Shown here: positions 23,327 to 32,473 of the stretch, piece by piece
Layout: each line of letters begins with the position of its first letter
How positions within the stretch are numbered: the stretch's first letter is position 1
From: Hymenobacter guriensis
GTDB lineage: Bacteria; Bacteroidota; Bacteroidia; Cytophagales; Hymenobacteraceae
DNA length: 58,741 nucleotides
Reading direction: 5' to 3'
Assembly: GCF_015773195.1 (NCBI RefSeq)
Contig: NZ_JADWYK010000023.1
Coordinates: 1-58,741, forward strand
Position numbers and translations under genes: made by a program
The notes under the pieces: model-generated
Database searches by the model: none
What the model was told of the DNA's origin: nothing
What the model saw: the letters and a program-made list of their open reading frames with translations, nothing else

Positions 23327-26212
23327 ATGCCCACCTCTTCGGTTCCTTCCCCCAACGGTTCTGTGGCTCCCTTAGCCGTGCTCGACCCGCTCCTGCGGGA
23401 TGTGCTGGCCATTTCCTTGACTGCGGTCAACGTGCTACGTCCGCTCCACGGCCCCTCCGGTGAACTGTTGGATTTTACCATAGAGTACCTTAACCCCGCC
23501 GCCCAGCGCATGACCGGCCTGCCCGAGCGTCCGGGCGACACGACCCGCAACCGCTTCCCCGACATCTTCACCAACGGCGTATTCTCGATGTACCGCCGGG
23601 TGATAGAAACCGGGGAGGACGGCCGCCTCGACTTCAACTACCAGGCCGATGGCCTGGACAATTATTTCCGCGTGGCGGCCCGGCGCAGCGGCGAGTGGCT
23701 GGTGGTCAGCTTCACCGACACAGCCGACCAGGACCGCAGCGCCGTCGAGCTGGCCCTGCGCGACAGCCAAGCCGCTGAGCAGGCCGCCCGCGCCGAGGCC
23801 GAAAGCCAGCGCCAGCGCTTCTATGACGCGCTCCAGCACTTGCCCGCCCAGGTGGCCACCTACCACGGGCCGGACCATGTGTACCAATTCGTGAACTCCC
23901 GCTACCAGCAGTATTTTGCTTCCCAGCCCCTATTGGGGCGCTCCATTCGCGAGGTTATCCCGGAAGTGGCTGAGCAGGGCGTATTTGCCATCATGGACCG
24001 CGTGTACCAGACCGGGGAGTCGTTTGCCAACCCGGAACTGGAAGCGTGGATTGACTTTGCCGGCACGGGCCAGCCGGAACAGGTATTCCTCAACATCTCG
24101 TTCTATGCCTTGCGCGACATGCAGAGCCGCATCGACGGGTTGCTCGACTTTTCCACCGACGTGACCGAGCAGGTGCGCGCCCGCCAGCAGCTGGAGCGGC
24201 TTAACCAAGAGTTGGAAACCCGCGTGCAGGCGCGCACCCGCGACGCCGAACGGCAGCGCCGGCAGTGGGAGCAGCTGTTTCTGCACGCCCCTGCCGCCAT
24301 CTGCATTTTTGACGGCCCCGAGTGGGTGTATGAGTTCGTGAACCCCGGCTACCAGGCCATGTTTCCCGGCCGCGCGCTGCTGGGCAAGCCCCTGCTCGAA
24401 GCCCTGCCCGAGCTGCAGGGCCAGCCCCTGGTGCCCCTGCTGCGTCATGTGTACGAAACGGGCGAGCCGTTTCAGGAAACCGAGGTGCTGGTGCCGCTGG
24501 CTCGCTACGAGGGCGGCCCCGTGGAGGACATTTACTTTGACCTGACCTATACCGCCCGCTACAACGAGCAGGGGCAGATTGACGGCTTCGTGACGTACGC
24601 CTACGACGTGACCGAGCAGGTGCGGGCCCGCCGCGAGCGGGAGGCGATGGAGGCCGAGCGGCTGGACGAGGCCGAACTCCGCGCCCAGGAGCTCGAAGAC
24701 CTGTACCAGGTATTCGAGCAGGCCCCGGTGGTGGTGGCGTTGCTGCGCGGACCCGAGCACTTTTTCCACTATCGCAACCCCGCGTTCCAGGGACTGTTTC
24801 CGGGCCGTCCCCTCACCGGGCGGCTGTATGCCGACGCCATGCCCGAAATCGTGGCCGCTGGCCTGATGCCGGCGCTAGACCGCGTGTATGCCACCGGGCA
24901 GCCCTACATCGGCACGGCCGTGCCCTTTGTCACCACGCCGCCCGACGGCTCAGCACCCCACGAGCGGTACTACGATTTCAGCTACGAGCCCTACCGGGAG
25001 GCCGGCGCGATTGTGGGCGTTTCAGTCTTCGCTTACGACGTGACCGCGCAAGCCCGCGCGGGGCAGGAGCGCGAAGCCCAGCGCCAGCAGCTGGCCGCCG
25101 TGTTTGAGCAGGCGCCCGTGGCCATGGCACTGCTGCAGGGCCCTGACTACGTGATTGAAGTAGCCAACACCCGCGTGGCCGAGCTGTGGGGCCGCACCCC
25201 GGACCAGGTGGTGGGCCAACCCCTTCTGGAGGCGCTGCCGGAGGTGCGTGACCAGGGATTCAAGGAGCTGCTCGACCAGGTAGTGGCCACGGGCGAAGCT
25301 TTCGTGGCCCAGGAAGTAACGGCCCTGCTGATGCGAAAAGGACAGCTCGAAACTGTCTATTTGAACTTTGTCTACCAACCCCTGCGCGACGCGGAGGACG
25401 CCATCCGCAGCGTGGCGGCCGTGGCCGTGGAAGTGACCGGGCAGGTGATGGCCCGGCAGCAGGTGCAGCGCCTCAACGAAGAACTGCGCGCCAGCAACCA
25501 GGAGCTGGGCACTTCCAACCAGCGCCTGACCCGCACCAACGTGGACCTGGACAACTTCGTCTACACGGCCAGCCACGACCTGAAAGCGCCCATTACCAAC
25601 ATTGAAGGGCTGCTTAATACGTTGCGGGAGGAGTTGCCGCCGCAGGAGCCCGGCAGCGAAGTGGTCTACATTCTCGACCTGATGCAGGACTCGATTGCGC
25701 GCTTTACCCGCACTATTACCCTGCTCACCGACGTGGCCAAGCTGCAGCAGGAGTACGACCAGCCGGCCGCTTCCACGGTGCTGGCCCCGGTCATCGACGC
25801 CGTGCGCCTGGACCTGGCGCCGTTGCTGGCGCAGGTCGGGGGCTCGCTGGAGGTCGCCGTGGAGGCCACGCCGACTCTGCCCCTGGCGGAAAAGACGTTG
25901 CGCTCGGTGGTCTACAACCTGGTGAGCAACGCCTTCAAGTACCATGACCCGGCCCGCCCGGCCCGGGTCATGGTGCGCAGCCGGGTGGAAGCGCCCTGGC
26001 GGGTGCTGGAGGTGCAGGACAACGGCCTGGGGCTGGACCTGACGCGCGAACAGGGGCTGTTTACCATGTTCCGCCGGTTCCATAGCCACGTCGAGGGCTC
26101 GGGCGTGGGCCTGCACATGGTGAAGAAAATGGTGGAAAACGCGGGCGGTAAAATCGAAGTAGCCAGTAAGCTCGGCCATGGCTCGACTTTTTCCGTATAC
26201 CTGCCCGGCTAA
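23327..26212 (+). CDS. Soluble multi-PAS sensor histidine kinase
   Basis: 961 residues, no membrane helix, so a cytoplasmic sensor. About five PAS modules follow one another (roughly 20-140, 165-285, 315-440, 465-590 and 600-720), each with the local pattern hxGPxxxhxxxNxxxxxhfP, xxLxGxxxxExxPE, YxTGExF and a final xxYDVTEQ/xxAYDVT boundary. A linker coiled coil precedes HisKA with YTASHDLKAPITNIEGLLNT, phospho-acceptor H750, and HATPase with NLVSNAFKYHDP, DNGLGLDL and GSGVGLHMVKKMVENAGGKI. A 13-codon ORF (23276-23317) lies upstream and may be a leader. The receiver gene starts 56 nt downstream. The repeated PAS units suggest duplication within the gene. Confidence 0.92.
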   Translation: MPTSSVPSPNGSVAPLAVLDPLLRDVLAISLTAVNVLRPLHGPSGELLDFTIEYLNPAAQRMTGLPERPGDTTRNRFPDIFTNGVFSMYRRVIETGEDGRLDFNYQADGLDNYFRVAARRSGEWLVVSFTDTADQDRSAVELALRDSQAAEQAARAEAESQRQRFYDALQHLPAQVATYHGPDHVYQFVNSRYQQYFASQPLLGRSIREVIPEVAEQGVFAIMDRVYQTGESFANPELEAWIDFAGTGQPEQVFLNISFYALRDMQSRIDGLLDFSTDVTEQVRARQQLERLNQELETRVQARTRDAERQRRQWEQLFLHAPAAICIFDGPEWVYEFVNPGYQAMFPGRALLGKPLLEALPELQGQPLVPLLRHVYETGEPFQETEVLVPLARYEGGPVEDIYFDLTYTARYNEQGQIDGFVTYAYDVTEQVRARREREAMEAERLDEAELRAQELEDLYQVFEQAPVVVALLRGPEHFFHYRNPAFQGLFPGRPLTGRLYADAMPEIVAAGLMPALDRVYATGQPYIGTAVPFVTTPPDGSAPHERYYDFSYEPYREAGAIVGVSVFAYDVTAQARAGQEREAQRQQLAAVFEQAPVAMALLQGPDYVIEVANTRVAELWGRTPDQVVGQPLLEALPEVRDQGFKELLDQVVATGEAFVAQEVTALLMRKGQLETVYLNFVYQPLRDAEDAIRSVAAVAVEVTGQVMARQQVQRLNEELRASNQELGTSNQRLTRTNVDLDNFVYTASHDLKAPITNIEGLLNTLREELPPQEPGSEVVYILDLMQDSIARFTRTITLLTDVAKLQQEYDQPAASTVLAPVIDAVRLDLAPLLAQVGGSLEVAVEATPTLPLAEKTLRSVVYNLVSNAFKYHDPARPARVMVRSRVEAPWRVLEVQDNGLGLDLTREQGLFTMFRRFHSHVEGSGVGLHMVKKMVENAGGKIEVASKLGHGSTFSVYLPG

Positions 26213-26268
26213 CCCTGTTTCCGCAGCTCGACGCTGTGCCGGCTGTTTTCCTTAGCTGACACCCCGCC

Positions 26269-26694
26269 ATGCCGCTGCGCTCTGTTCTGCTGGTCGACGA
26301 CGACCCGACCACCAATTATTTAAACCGCAAGCTGCTCACCAAGATGGGCATCACTGCGGAGGTGCTGGTGGCCCTCAACGGGCAGGAGGCCCTGGCGGCA
26401 GTGCATAACCACTGCCAGGAGGAGAGCCCTACGTGTCCGGAACTGATTTTTCTGGACGTGAACATGCCCCTGATGAACGGCTTTGAGTTCCTTGACGCCT
26501 ACCGCGAGCTGCCCCCGGCGCAGCAGTGCGCCACGGTGGTCGTGATGCTCACCACCTCCCTGCACCCGCGCGACGTGGAGCGGGCCCAGGTGCTGCCCGT
26601 GTCCGGTTTCCTGACCAAGCCCCTGACGGCGGACAAGGTGAATGAAATCATTCGGGCGCACTTTGCAGCGGCCCCAGGTCCCCCGGCCGACTAA
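26269..26694 (+). CDS. Single-domain response regulator (CheY/Rcp-like)
   Basis: 141 residues, one receiver domain and no output domain. Acidic pocket D10-D12 in LLVDDDPTTN, phospho-acceptor D63 in IFLDVNMPLMNGFEF, T95 and K117 in FLTKPL. The N-x-x-x-D-A-Y-R-E element after helix 3 resembles Rcp1-type receivers that pair with soluble PAS or phytochrome kinases. It follows the multi-PAS kinase, which is the likely phosphodonor. Output must be through another protein; CheB, encoded convergently just downstream, is an obvious candidate partner but unproven. Confidence 0.92.
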   Translation: MPLRSVLLVDDDPTTNYLNRKLLTKMGITAEVLVALNGQEALAAVHNHCQEESPTCPELIFLDVNMPLMNGFEFLDAYRELPPAQQCATVVVMLTTSLHPRDVERAQVLPVSGFLTKPLTADKVNEIIRAHFAAAPGPPAD

Positions 26695-26737
26695 GCCCAG
26701 CGAGTGGCCAACCCAGGGGCTGCGCAGAGCCACCGCG

Positions 26738-27802
26738 CTAGCCCGGCTTCTTTTTGCGGAACTGCAAGTCACCGCTGAGCGCCTCGTGCTGGAGAATTTC
26801 CTCGTGCAGGTGGCGAGCCCGCGCGCCGGACTCTTCGGCTTTGCGGAAAAACAAGCCCGCCACCGCAGGCTGCTGGTCCTGCTGGAAGTGGTTGCCCAGC
26901 GTACTTAACAGCATGTGCGTTTCCTCCAGGCCGCGCATGGCCTGGTAAAGAAAGCCTTCGACCGACTGGGTCACTTCGCCCAGCAAGGCACTGACCGTAT
27001 AGGCGTGGCCGGTGTGGCAGCGGTAGCGAATCAGGCGGCCTTCGATGAGCTGCGTGAGGGCGCCGTGGCACTCGGGGCAGGTAAAGGAGGTGAGCTGGCC
27101 GTGCGCGATGATGCCCAGGGCAAACGCGTCGCCCGCCTTGGCAATTTCCAGTTCCAGGCCCAGCAGGTCGAGCTCGGTTTTCTTTACCCGGGGCTTGGCG
27201 GGCGCCGGCTCGGTGGTGAGTTTCACCAGCAGGGCCGCTAACTCGGCCAGGGGCACGACGTGGTCGGCCTGCACAAATTCCAGCGCGTTCAGCGGCATGG
27301 CCGGGGATTCGGCATCCAGCGGGTCCTGCACCACGGCCAGCCCGCCCAGGCGCTGCACGCTCCACAGCCCGGAAGTGCCGTCGTCGAGGTAGCCGGTGAG
27401 CACAACGCCAATTACGCGGGGGCCGTAGCCGTAGCCCGCCGAGCGGAACAGCGCATCGATGCTGGGCCGGAAGCGGTTCTCTTTCGGACCCCGTTTGACC
27501 AGAACCTTGTCGTCCTCCAGGAGCAGGTGGTGGTCGGGCGGGGCCACGTACACGGTGCCGGCGGCAAACGCTTCGCCATCGCGCGCGTGTTTGACCGTGA
27601 GCGCCGACACCGCGTTCAGTAGCTGGGGCAGGATGCTCACGGAGTCGGCCCCCACGTGCTGCACCACAAAAACGGGCGCGGGAAAATCCGCCGGCAGGGC
27701 TTTAACCAACTCCAGTAGGGCCGTGACGCCGCCGGAAGAAGACCCAATAACCACAATGTCCCGGTGGGACCGGTGGGTTCTATTCGGAGGCTGATGCGTC
27801 AT
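26738..27802 (-). CDS. cheB: CheB-type methylesterase with C-terminal zinc ribbon
   Basis: Glutamate methylesterase/deamidase domain without the N-terminal receiver of classical CheB. Catalytic Ser in GSSSGG (S22), His in FVVQHVG (H49) and Asp in LTGYLDDGTSG (D141) are all there. The last 150 residues are unusual: a CPECHG (C242, C245) and CHTGH (C262) pair makes a zinc-ribbon-like unit, then a helical bundle with GLEETHMLLSTLGNHFQQDQ. No cheR, cheA or MCP gene is in the window. It is convergent with the receiver gene (43 nt apart). Stand-alone CheB proteins of this kind occur in Hymenobacter stress-signalling clusters, and the natural substrate is unknown. Confidence 0.88.
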   Translation of the reverse strand: MTHQPPNRTHRSHRDIVVIGSSSGGVTALLELVKALPADFPAPVFVVQHVGADSVSILPQLLNAVSALTVKHARDGEAFAAGTVYVAPPDHHLLLEDDKVLVKRGPKENRFRPSIDALFRSAGYGYGPRVIGVVLTGYLDDGTSGLWSVQRLGGLAVVQDPLDAESPAMPLNALEFVQADHVVPLAELAALLVKLTTEPAPAKPRVKKTELDLLGLELEIAKAGDAFALGIIAHGQLTSFTCPECHGALTQLIEGRLIRYRCHTGHAYTVSALLGEVTQSVEGFLYQAMRGLEETHMLLSTLGNHFQQDQQPAVAGLFFRKAEESGARARHLHEEILQHEALSGDLQFRKKKPG

Positions 27803-28303
27803 AGTTCCCTTAGTGAGTAAAGCGGAGAGAAAGGTCGGCTAAGCTTGCAAAGTAAGGATTTGCCTCAGCCCTAACACGGCAACCGCGCGCGGAATAGGCC
27901 CTCTTATAGCAGCAGGGGGATAAACTTACTCTAAGCAACCTGCGCGTAGGCCCAGAAAGCCACGCCGTATAGAGCCTAGTGCTAAACGAGATAGCAGCAA
28001 CTGGTCAGTGGATGAGGCAAAGCATCGCCATAGGTTTAACAAGCTAACCTCGCTGTAGTTGAGCCAGGTCAATGGGCTAGTGCTACGAGAATCGATAGTA
28101 CTTGCGGGAATGTTTAAGGATTGGTAAATGCGGCTTTTGGACCAAACTTTTAACCAAGGCCAAGCATCTGGCTGCAGGACGGGCCATTTACCCGGCCAAG
28201 CCGTGACAAAGAACTAGATTTCCTATACGTGCCCCTTACCGCTACCTCCCTAATCGAGAGAGCCTACTGTATAGCGAAGAAGGACAGCAAAGGCTACCAA
28301 GAA
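27803..28303. other. 500-nt intergenic stretch without a gene
   Basis: Nothing coding is supported; a frame opening at 28229 on the plus strand overlaps the T9SS gene and is a shadow. The stretch holds the promoter side of cheB and the right inverted repeat at 28126-28165. The frame over that repeat reads KCGFWTKLLTKAKHLAAGRA before a stop, matching VKCNFWTKLLTNAML on the minus strand of the left repeat, so both may be ends of one lost gene. Confidence 0.6.
28126..28165 (-). repeat. Right 40-bp inverted repeat bounding the signalling module
   Basis: Pairs with 22685-22724 in inverted orientation, 35 of 40 identical. Three of the five differences are at the edges of otherwise perfect blocks. 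See the left repeat for context. Confidence 0.7.
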
Positions 28304-30832
28304 CTACTCTATTACCAGCCGGGCGAAATGACGCCCAGCGGAGGTTTGAACTTCAATCAGGTAGACGCCCGGAGCATAGTGTGCCAGCGACCAGCTCCAT
28401 TCGACAAGGGGGAAGGCCTGCAGCTGCTTGTGGTGCAGCAACTGGCCGGTGAGGGTCCGAATATAAACCTGGACCAGACCAGCCTGATGATCCAGGCCTG
28501 TTAAGTGCAGGGAGGCTTGCTTGCCGGCGTGCGCCGGATTCGGCCAAACCTTCAGCTGCAGGGTATGCCGAGCTGGCTGCAACGAGATACTTTCAGAGTA
28601 GGTAGCTGCGCCATTCTGATCTACCTGGTGCAGGCGATAATACGTCAGCTGCTCCAGTGGGTGAGGGTCCACCAGGCGATAAGCACGTTGCTGCGTCGAG
28701 GTGCCGGCCGCGGCCTGGCGCCCGACCGGTACAAAGTGGAGTCCATCCAGACTTCGCTCTACACTAAAGTACGCGCTGTTCTTTTCCTGGGCGGTACTCC
28801 AGTTGAGGGTTGCGCGGTTTGCTTCACTTACCTGGCCAGATAAGCGGAGCAGTTCAACCGGTAATGGTTTGCCGGGCGAAAGGAGAATAGTATTGGAATA
28901 CAGCCATTGGCCATCCCGGTGGTACATCTCGACCTTGAAGTAGGTAGGTACGGTAATGGCGGATAACGGCCGCGTCAACGCAACTCGGCTCACCGAACTG
29001 TCTTGCGCAATGGGTATACCCGGGCCGAGAGGTAGAAACTGGGTGTTGTCCTGGGACGCAAAAATCCGGAAGTGCTCAGCATGATAGTGGCCACCTACGG
29101 TCCAGGTCAAAGTAGGGACGTCGTTGATTAGTTCACCTTGCAGAACCGGCTCCATCCTGGCGGCACGGAAGGCCATTGGTATACTTCCCGTGTACTTTGG
29201 TAGGCCGTTGCCATCCAGCACATATTCGAAAATGGCAAGCTCGTAGACGTGTCCGATAGTGAGGTTGCGCAGGTATACTATCGTATCAGCACCACTGCTA
29301 GAGTAGGTACTCCTGGAGAGTATGTATGTTTTATCTCCTACGCGAGCAGCAGGGCTAAAGTCATTATTCAGTTTTTGGTTATACAGAATTCCGTCTACTG
29401 GCTCATACAGGGCTTGCTGCCCTTCGCGCACTTCCTGAGCAAACACCACGTAGTGCGACCCGGTGCCAGGCTTCCAGCTTACCTGGGTCAGGCCTTGATT
29501 GTAGGAAAAGGGCACAGAGTAGTTTACCCGTAGGTCAGACGGTGCTACTGGCTCTGGTTCCGGGTACGTTTTAACCAGTGTATAAGCTGGTGCTTGGCTG
29601 AGTAGATAGGTAGGTTTTCCACGCTGATCTACATTGTACTCATATACTGCCAGCTGGTAGTACGTATCAGGTTCCAGGTTAGAAACCGTCACGCTGCTGT
29701 CCTGCCCGGCGTACACCACGAAGGTACCGGGCTGCGTTTGACTGCCCTGGCCAAAGGCAGTAGCGCCCTGGTAAAGCGTGTTTTGCTGGGGAAGCATCAG
29801 CCCATTGCTGAAGGCAATTTGATTAACAACGACAAGGCGCCGTACGCCATTGCCGTTGGTCCACCGTACCCGGGCGGTCGTAGTGGTTGTATCACTCTGA
29901 GCTGCGCTCGAAGCCGCTACCAGCGGTTCCGTAGTGCTGCAGCGGGGAACGGTGAAATAAGCCGTGTCCACGGGCGCAGCGTAGCCAGGATTCGTACATG
30001 TATTGCCCCCGGTTCCATCCCGCTCGGTCTGGTATTCATAGGCAACGAACTTATACCGTTCTCCAGGGATCAGGCCGTACAGAGTGGCCGTCGAGTCGGG
30101 GCCCAGATACATCGCGTAGGTATCCGGGGCCACCGCCTGACCCTGCCCATAGAGATAATTGGGAAAGTAGAATTGACCGGACTGGGGCTCGGTACTCAGG
30201 CTTACTCCATCGGCCCCGCTGGGTAGTCGTTGAATTACAAACAGCCGGCCATCACCGTTTCCTGGGAGACACGTCAGTTGCGCAGTTGAGCAATCTACAA
30301 TCGAAGCCGACGCCCCCGATGCCCCAAGGCTCGGCGGCGTAGATGAGGAGAAGTCAGGAGTAGTAAAGTAGAGAGTTGCCGTCGTGACCAACGGGCTATA
30401 TACCGGGCCGGATGCAGCGTCAAGGGAAGTAGAATCGTAATAGGCAAACACGTCGGCTCGGTATTCGGTATTAGCCTGCAGCCCGCTGATGGTAGTAGCC
30501 TGGCCACTATCGGCATACACGACAAACTGACCCGGTGCCAACTGTTGCCCGGCCCCGAAATAGGAGCTGGAAATGTAGGAAATACCTTGTTCAGGCTCCG
30601 GCATTGCGTTAGTAGCCGAAACAGCCTGCAAAACAAGCAGGCTACGTTTGCCATGATAGCCACTGGAGGGCGATGCAGTCGCTGAGGTCCAGGCAATAGT
30701 TACCTGGTTGCAGCTGGGAGGTGAGGTAACCGGTAAATGGAGGGCCGTGTCAGGTGGCGGTACTACTGCGTAGGCCGAGTAGGAGCAGCAAAGAAAAAGC
30801 AGCAGCCCCCAGGCTTTGAGAATGATGTTCAT
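28304..30832 (-). CDS. Secreted T9SS cargo protein with FN3-like repeats
   Basis: 842 residues. Signal peptide MNIILKAWGLLLFLCCSYSA-YA. Four repeats of about 110-130 residues follow, recognisable by GxGxxxxPGxFVVYAGxDSxV, TxxxLxPxTxYxxxVYEYN and a preceding IAWTS/VRWTN/VSWKP strand, as in fibronectin type III domains. The C-terminus is a type A T9SS sorting region: LPVELLRLSGQVSEANRATL, ERSLDGLHFVPVG, YYRLHQVDQNGAATYSESIS, and WPNPA ... YAPGVYLIEVQ. It will therefore cross the outer membrane by the PorSS and be anchored or released, probably as an adhesin-like surface protein. It is the last gene of a minus-strand unit with 30870-31169 and 31177-32193. A role in mating-pair contact is only a guess. 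Confidence 0.9.
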   Translation of the reverse strand: MNIILKAWGLLLFLCCSYSAYAVVPPPDTALHLPVTSPPSCNQVTIAWTSATASPSSGYHGKRSLLVLQAVSATNAMPEPEQGISYISSSYFGAGQQLAPGQFVVYADSGQATTISGLQANTEYRADVFAYYDSTSLDAASGPVYSPLVTTATLYFTTPDFSSSTPPSLGASGASASIVDCSTAQLTCLPGNGDGRLFVIQRLPSGADGVSLSTEPQSGQFYFPNYLYGQGQAVAPDTYAMYLGPDSTATLYGLIPGERYKFVAYEYQTERDGTGGNTCTNPGYAAPVDTAYFTVPRCSTTEPLVAASSAAQSDTTTTTARVRWTNGNGVRRLVVVNQIAFSNGLMLPQQNTLYQGATAFGQGSQTQPGTFVVYAGQDSSVTVSNLEPDTYYQLAVYEYNVDQRGKPTYLLSQAPAYTLVKTYPEPEPVAPSDLRVNYSVPFSYNQGLTQVSWKPGTGSHYVVFAQEVREGQQALYEPVDGILYNQKLNNDFSPAARVGDKTYILSRSTYSSSGADTIVYLRNLTIGHVYELAIFEYVLDGNGLPKYTGSIPMAFRAARMEPVLQGELINDVPTLTWTVGGHYHAEHFRIFASQDNTQFLPLGPGIPIAQDSSVSRVALTRPLSAITVPTYFKVEMYHRDGQWLYSNTILLSPGKPLPVELLRLSGQVSEANRATLNWSTAQEKNSAYFSVERSLDGLHFVPVGRQAAAGTSTQQRAYRLVDPHPLEQLTYYRLHQVDQNGAATYSESISLQPARHTLQLKVWPNPAHAGKQASLHLTGLDHQAGLVQVYIRTLTGQLLHHKQLQAFPLVEWSWSLAHYAPGVYLIEVQTSAGRHFARLVIE

Positions 30833-30869
30833 GGTAAGTCAGGAAAGGAAGAGAGAGGAAGCCGCAGCA

Positions 30870-31169
30870 CTAACCACGAAACAGGCTGAAACTGAAGGCC
30901 GAGGCGAGTAGTGTGGTACCGGCCATGATCAGCGCCACCGCAACCAGGTTTCGCAGGTTGCGACGCCAAAATGTGCGGCGCTGCCGGCGGCCGCGCAGGC
31001 GGGCAGCGTGTGGCCTCAATGCGCAGGGCCGCATAGCGGCATAATTCGGAGCAGGCGGAGCCGTAGCAAGCGGCTGATACACCCATTGATGTACCCGACG
31101 CACAAGCATCGAGCAGCCACCGGCCAGTACTACCGGGGTGAAAACGGAGCGAGCAGAGAGGTGATTCAT
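30870..31169 (-). CDS. Small membrane protein
   Basis: About 99 residues from ATG 31169 (MNHLSARSVFTPVVLAGGCS). A very Arg-rich middle (RLRGRRQRRTFWRRNLRN) precedes one membrane helix, LVAVALIMAGTTLLASAFSF. The ATG comes 7 nt after the stop of 31177-32193, and the T9SS cargo gene starts 37 nt downstream, so it is the middle gene of a three-gene operon. No family recognised. The basic cytoplasmic side and single helix suggest a small assembly or anchoring partner. Confidence 0.55.
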   Translation of the reverse strand: MNHLSARSVFTPVVLAGGCSMLVRRVHQWVYQPLATAPPAPNYAAMRPCALRPHAARLRGRRQRRTFWRRNLRNLVAVALIMAGTTLLASAFSFSLFRG

Positions 31170-31176
31170 GAGGCGG

Positions 31177-32193
31177 CTAGTAGTAGAGATAGGGAAGCCA
31201 CAGCTCACTCAGATTCACCGGCAACAGCGGCGCCGGCAGCAGCTGGATATGCTCACGGGTTTCGTTCAGGTACTTGCGCCCCGAACGGTAGGTCAGGCCC
31301 AGCAGCAGCACCACGGCCGCGGCGATGGGTAGGGTCATAGAGCTGATGGTCGTCAGCATTGAGCCGGCCAGCAGCAGCAGCAGCGCTACGAAGGCGCCCA
31401 GTACCAGCAGGACCGGCAGATACAGCAGCTGCCACGGGCGGCGGGCCAGGTTTCGTGCTACCGCTACCGAGTCGGGACGCAAGCGGGCGGGGCGGGCCAG
31501 CCAGGCCTGCGCAACCGACTGCCGGTAGGAGGAGAGACGCCGGAACAGCAGGCCTCCAAACCCCATCGCGCCGAGCAGGGGCAGCAGAAAAAGGGGCCAT
31601 AGGGCAGGACTTGGACCGGCGTTGTAGATATACACTACCATGGCCACTGCCCCAGCCAGCAGCAGGGGCGTTGACTGGAGCAACCAACGAAACATGGAGG
31701 GCTGGACCACTTTGCCTGTCGCAGGCGATTGCCAACCGGCATCCAAGTCAGGAAGGAACACCTGGGCGGATTCCCTGCCCATGGCCAGCAGACGTAAGTG
31801 TGATAACCGGCGCTGGCGAAGCCACGTGGCTGCTTCCAGGTCTTCGGCAGGTTGCGGTGCGCACAGAACCTGCGCGTGCAGCGCGTCGAAGGCGGTGGCT
31901 TCATCCGGTGTGGTCTGGAGTACCAGGTCAGGCACGAGCTGGTCTCGGCCAGTCAGTAGCAGCAAACTGGCCGAGATGCCCGCAACACGTAACGTCTCGA
32001 TGACCTGCGCGACGCTGATACCTACCAGACCCCGCGTTTCCGGTTGCTGCCTGAGCAAGCCCAGGGCCACGACTTCTGCCTGATCAAGACTAATAAGCGG
32101 AGCTGGTAACAGTTGATCCTGCCAACTCCGGTGGCAGGAGGGAAGTAGGCCCGAGGAGTCGGTGTCAGCGGTTAGGGTAGAGTGCATTTCCAT
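31177..32193 (-). CDS. Membrane protein of unknown function with N-terminal soluble domain
   Basis: About 338 residues from ATG 32193 (second Met 32187). The first 165 residues are soluble alpha/beta (SLDQAEVVALGLLRQQPETR, LRVAGISASLLLLTGRDQLV, SHLRLLAMGRESAQVFLPDL). Four membrane helices follow: LLLAGAVAMVVYIYNA, LWPLFLLPLLGAMGFGGLLF, LLYLPVLLVLGAFVALLLLL and TLPIAAAVVLLLGL. I do not recognise the family. Two copies of the shared 20-bp dyad lie 68 and 111 nt upstream, so this operon appears to be under the same control as the tra genes. Confidence 0.7.
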   Translation of the reverse strand: MEMHSTLTADTDSSGLLPSCHRSWQDQLLPAPLISLDQAEVVALGLLRQQPETRGLVGISVAQVIETLRVAGISASLLLLTGRDQLVPDLVLQTTPDEATAFDALHAQVLCAPQPAEDLEAATWLRQRRLSHLRLLAMGRESAQVFLPDLDAGWQSPATGKVVQPSMFRWLLQSTPLLLAGAVAMVVYIYNAGPSPALWPLFLLPLLGAMGFGGLLFRRLSSYRQSVAQAWLARPARLRPDSVAVARNLARRPWQLLYLPVLLVLGAFVALLLLLAGSMLTTISSMTLPIAAAVVLLLGLTYRSGRKYLNETREHIQLLPAPLLPVNLSELWLPYLYY

Positions 32194-32260
32194 ACTGGCG
32201 GAGCTGAAAGCGTGAAGGGTGAGAGAAGCGTAGGCATAAATGATTTGGGGAAAATGTAAA

Positions 32261-32280
32261 CGCAATTAATTCTAGTTGCA
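32261..32280 (+). promoter_or_regulatory. Shared dyad operator, site C
   Basis: CGCAATTAATTCTAGTTGCA, a full match to the consensus. With site D it forms a direct repeat 43 nt apart (four helical turns) upstream of the 31177-32193 gene. Confidence 0.7.
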
Positions 32281-32303
32281 AGTAAGTTATTTGAAGATGA
32301 TAA

Positions 32304-32323
32304 TGCGATTAATTATAGTTGCA
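32304..32323 (+). promoter_or_regulatory. Shared dyad operator, site D
   Basis: TGCGATTAATTATAGTTGCA, a full match to the consensus. It lies just inside the XRE-gene terminator (32338-32361), so it belongs to the 31177-32193 promoter region. Confidence 0.7.
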
Positions 32324-32330
32324 TTAGGGC

Positions 32331-32361
32331 GCAAAAAAACGGCCTGTGAGTACAGGCCGTT
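32331..32361 (-). terminator. Terminator of the XRE regulator gene
   Basis: Perfect 10-bp stem (32338-32347 and 32352-32361), loop GAGT; on the minus strand it is followed by seven T. It lies 112 nt after the regulator stop at 32474. Confidence 0.85.
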
Positions 32362-32473
32362 GAGGTGATGAGAGGGCAGAGGACTACAAACGAGCTATAG
32401 CCTTAAAGGCTAAAAGCCCCGAAGCTGGTGCTATATGCGAACCGTTGGGGTCATAATTGGTAGCGAGGGTTAC

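Noticed and set aside
25022..26179. 385-residue minus-strand ORF
   Set aside because: Antisense to the PAS kinase; its His/Gln-rich composition is the usual shadow of GC-rich coding DNA.
28229..28504. 91-residue plus-strand ORF
   Set aside because: Overlaps the 3' end of the T9SS cargo gene in antisense.
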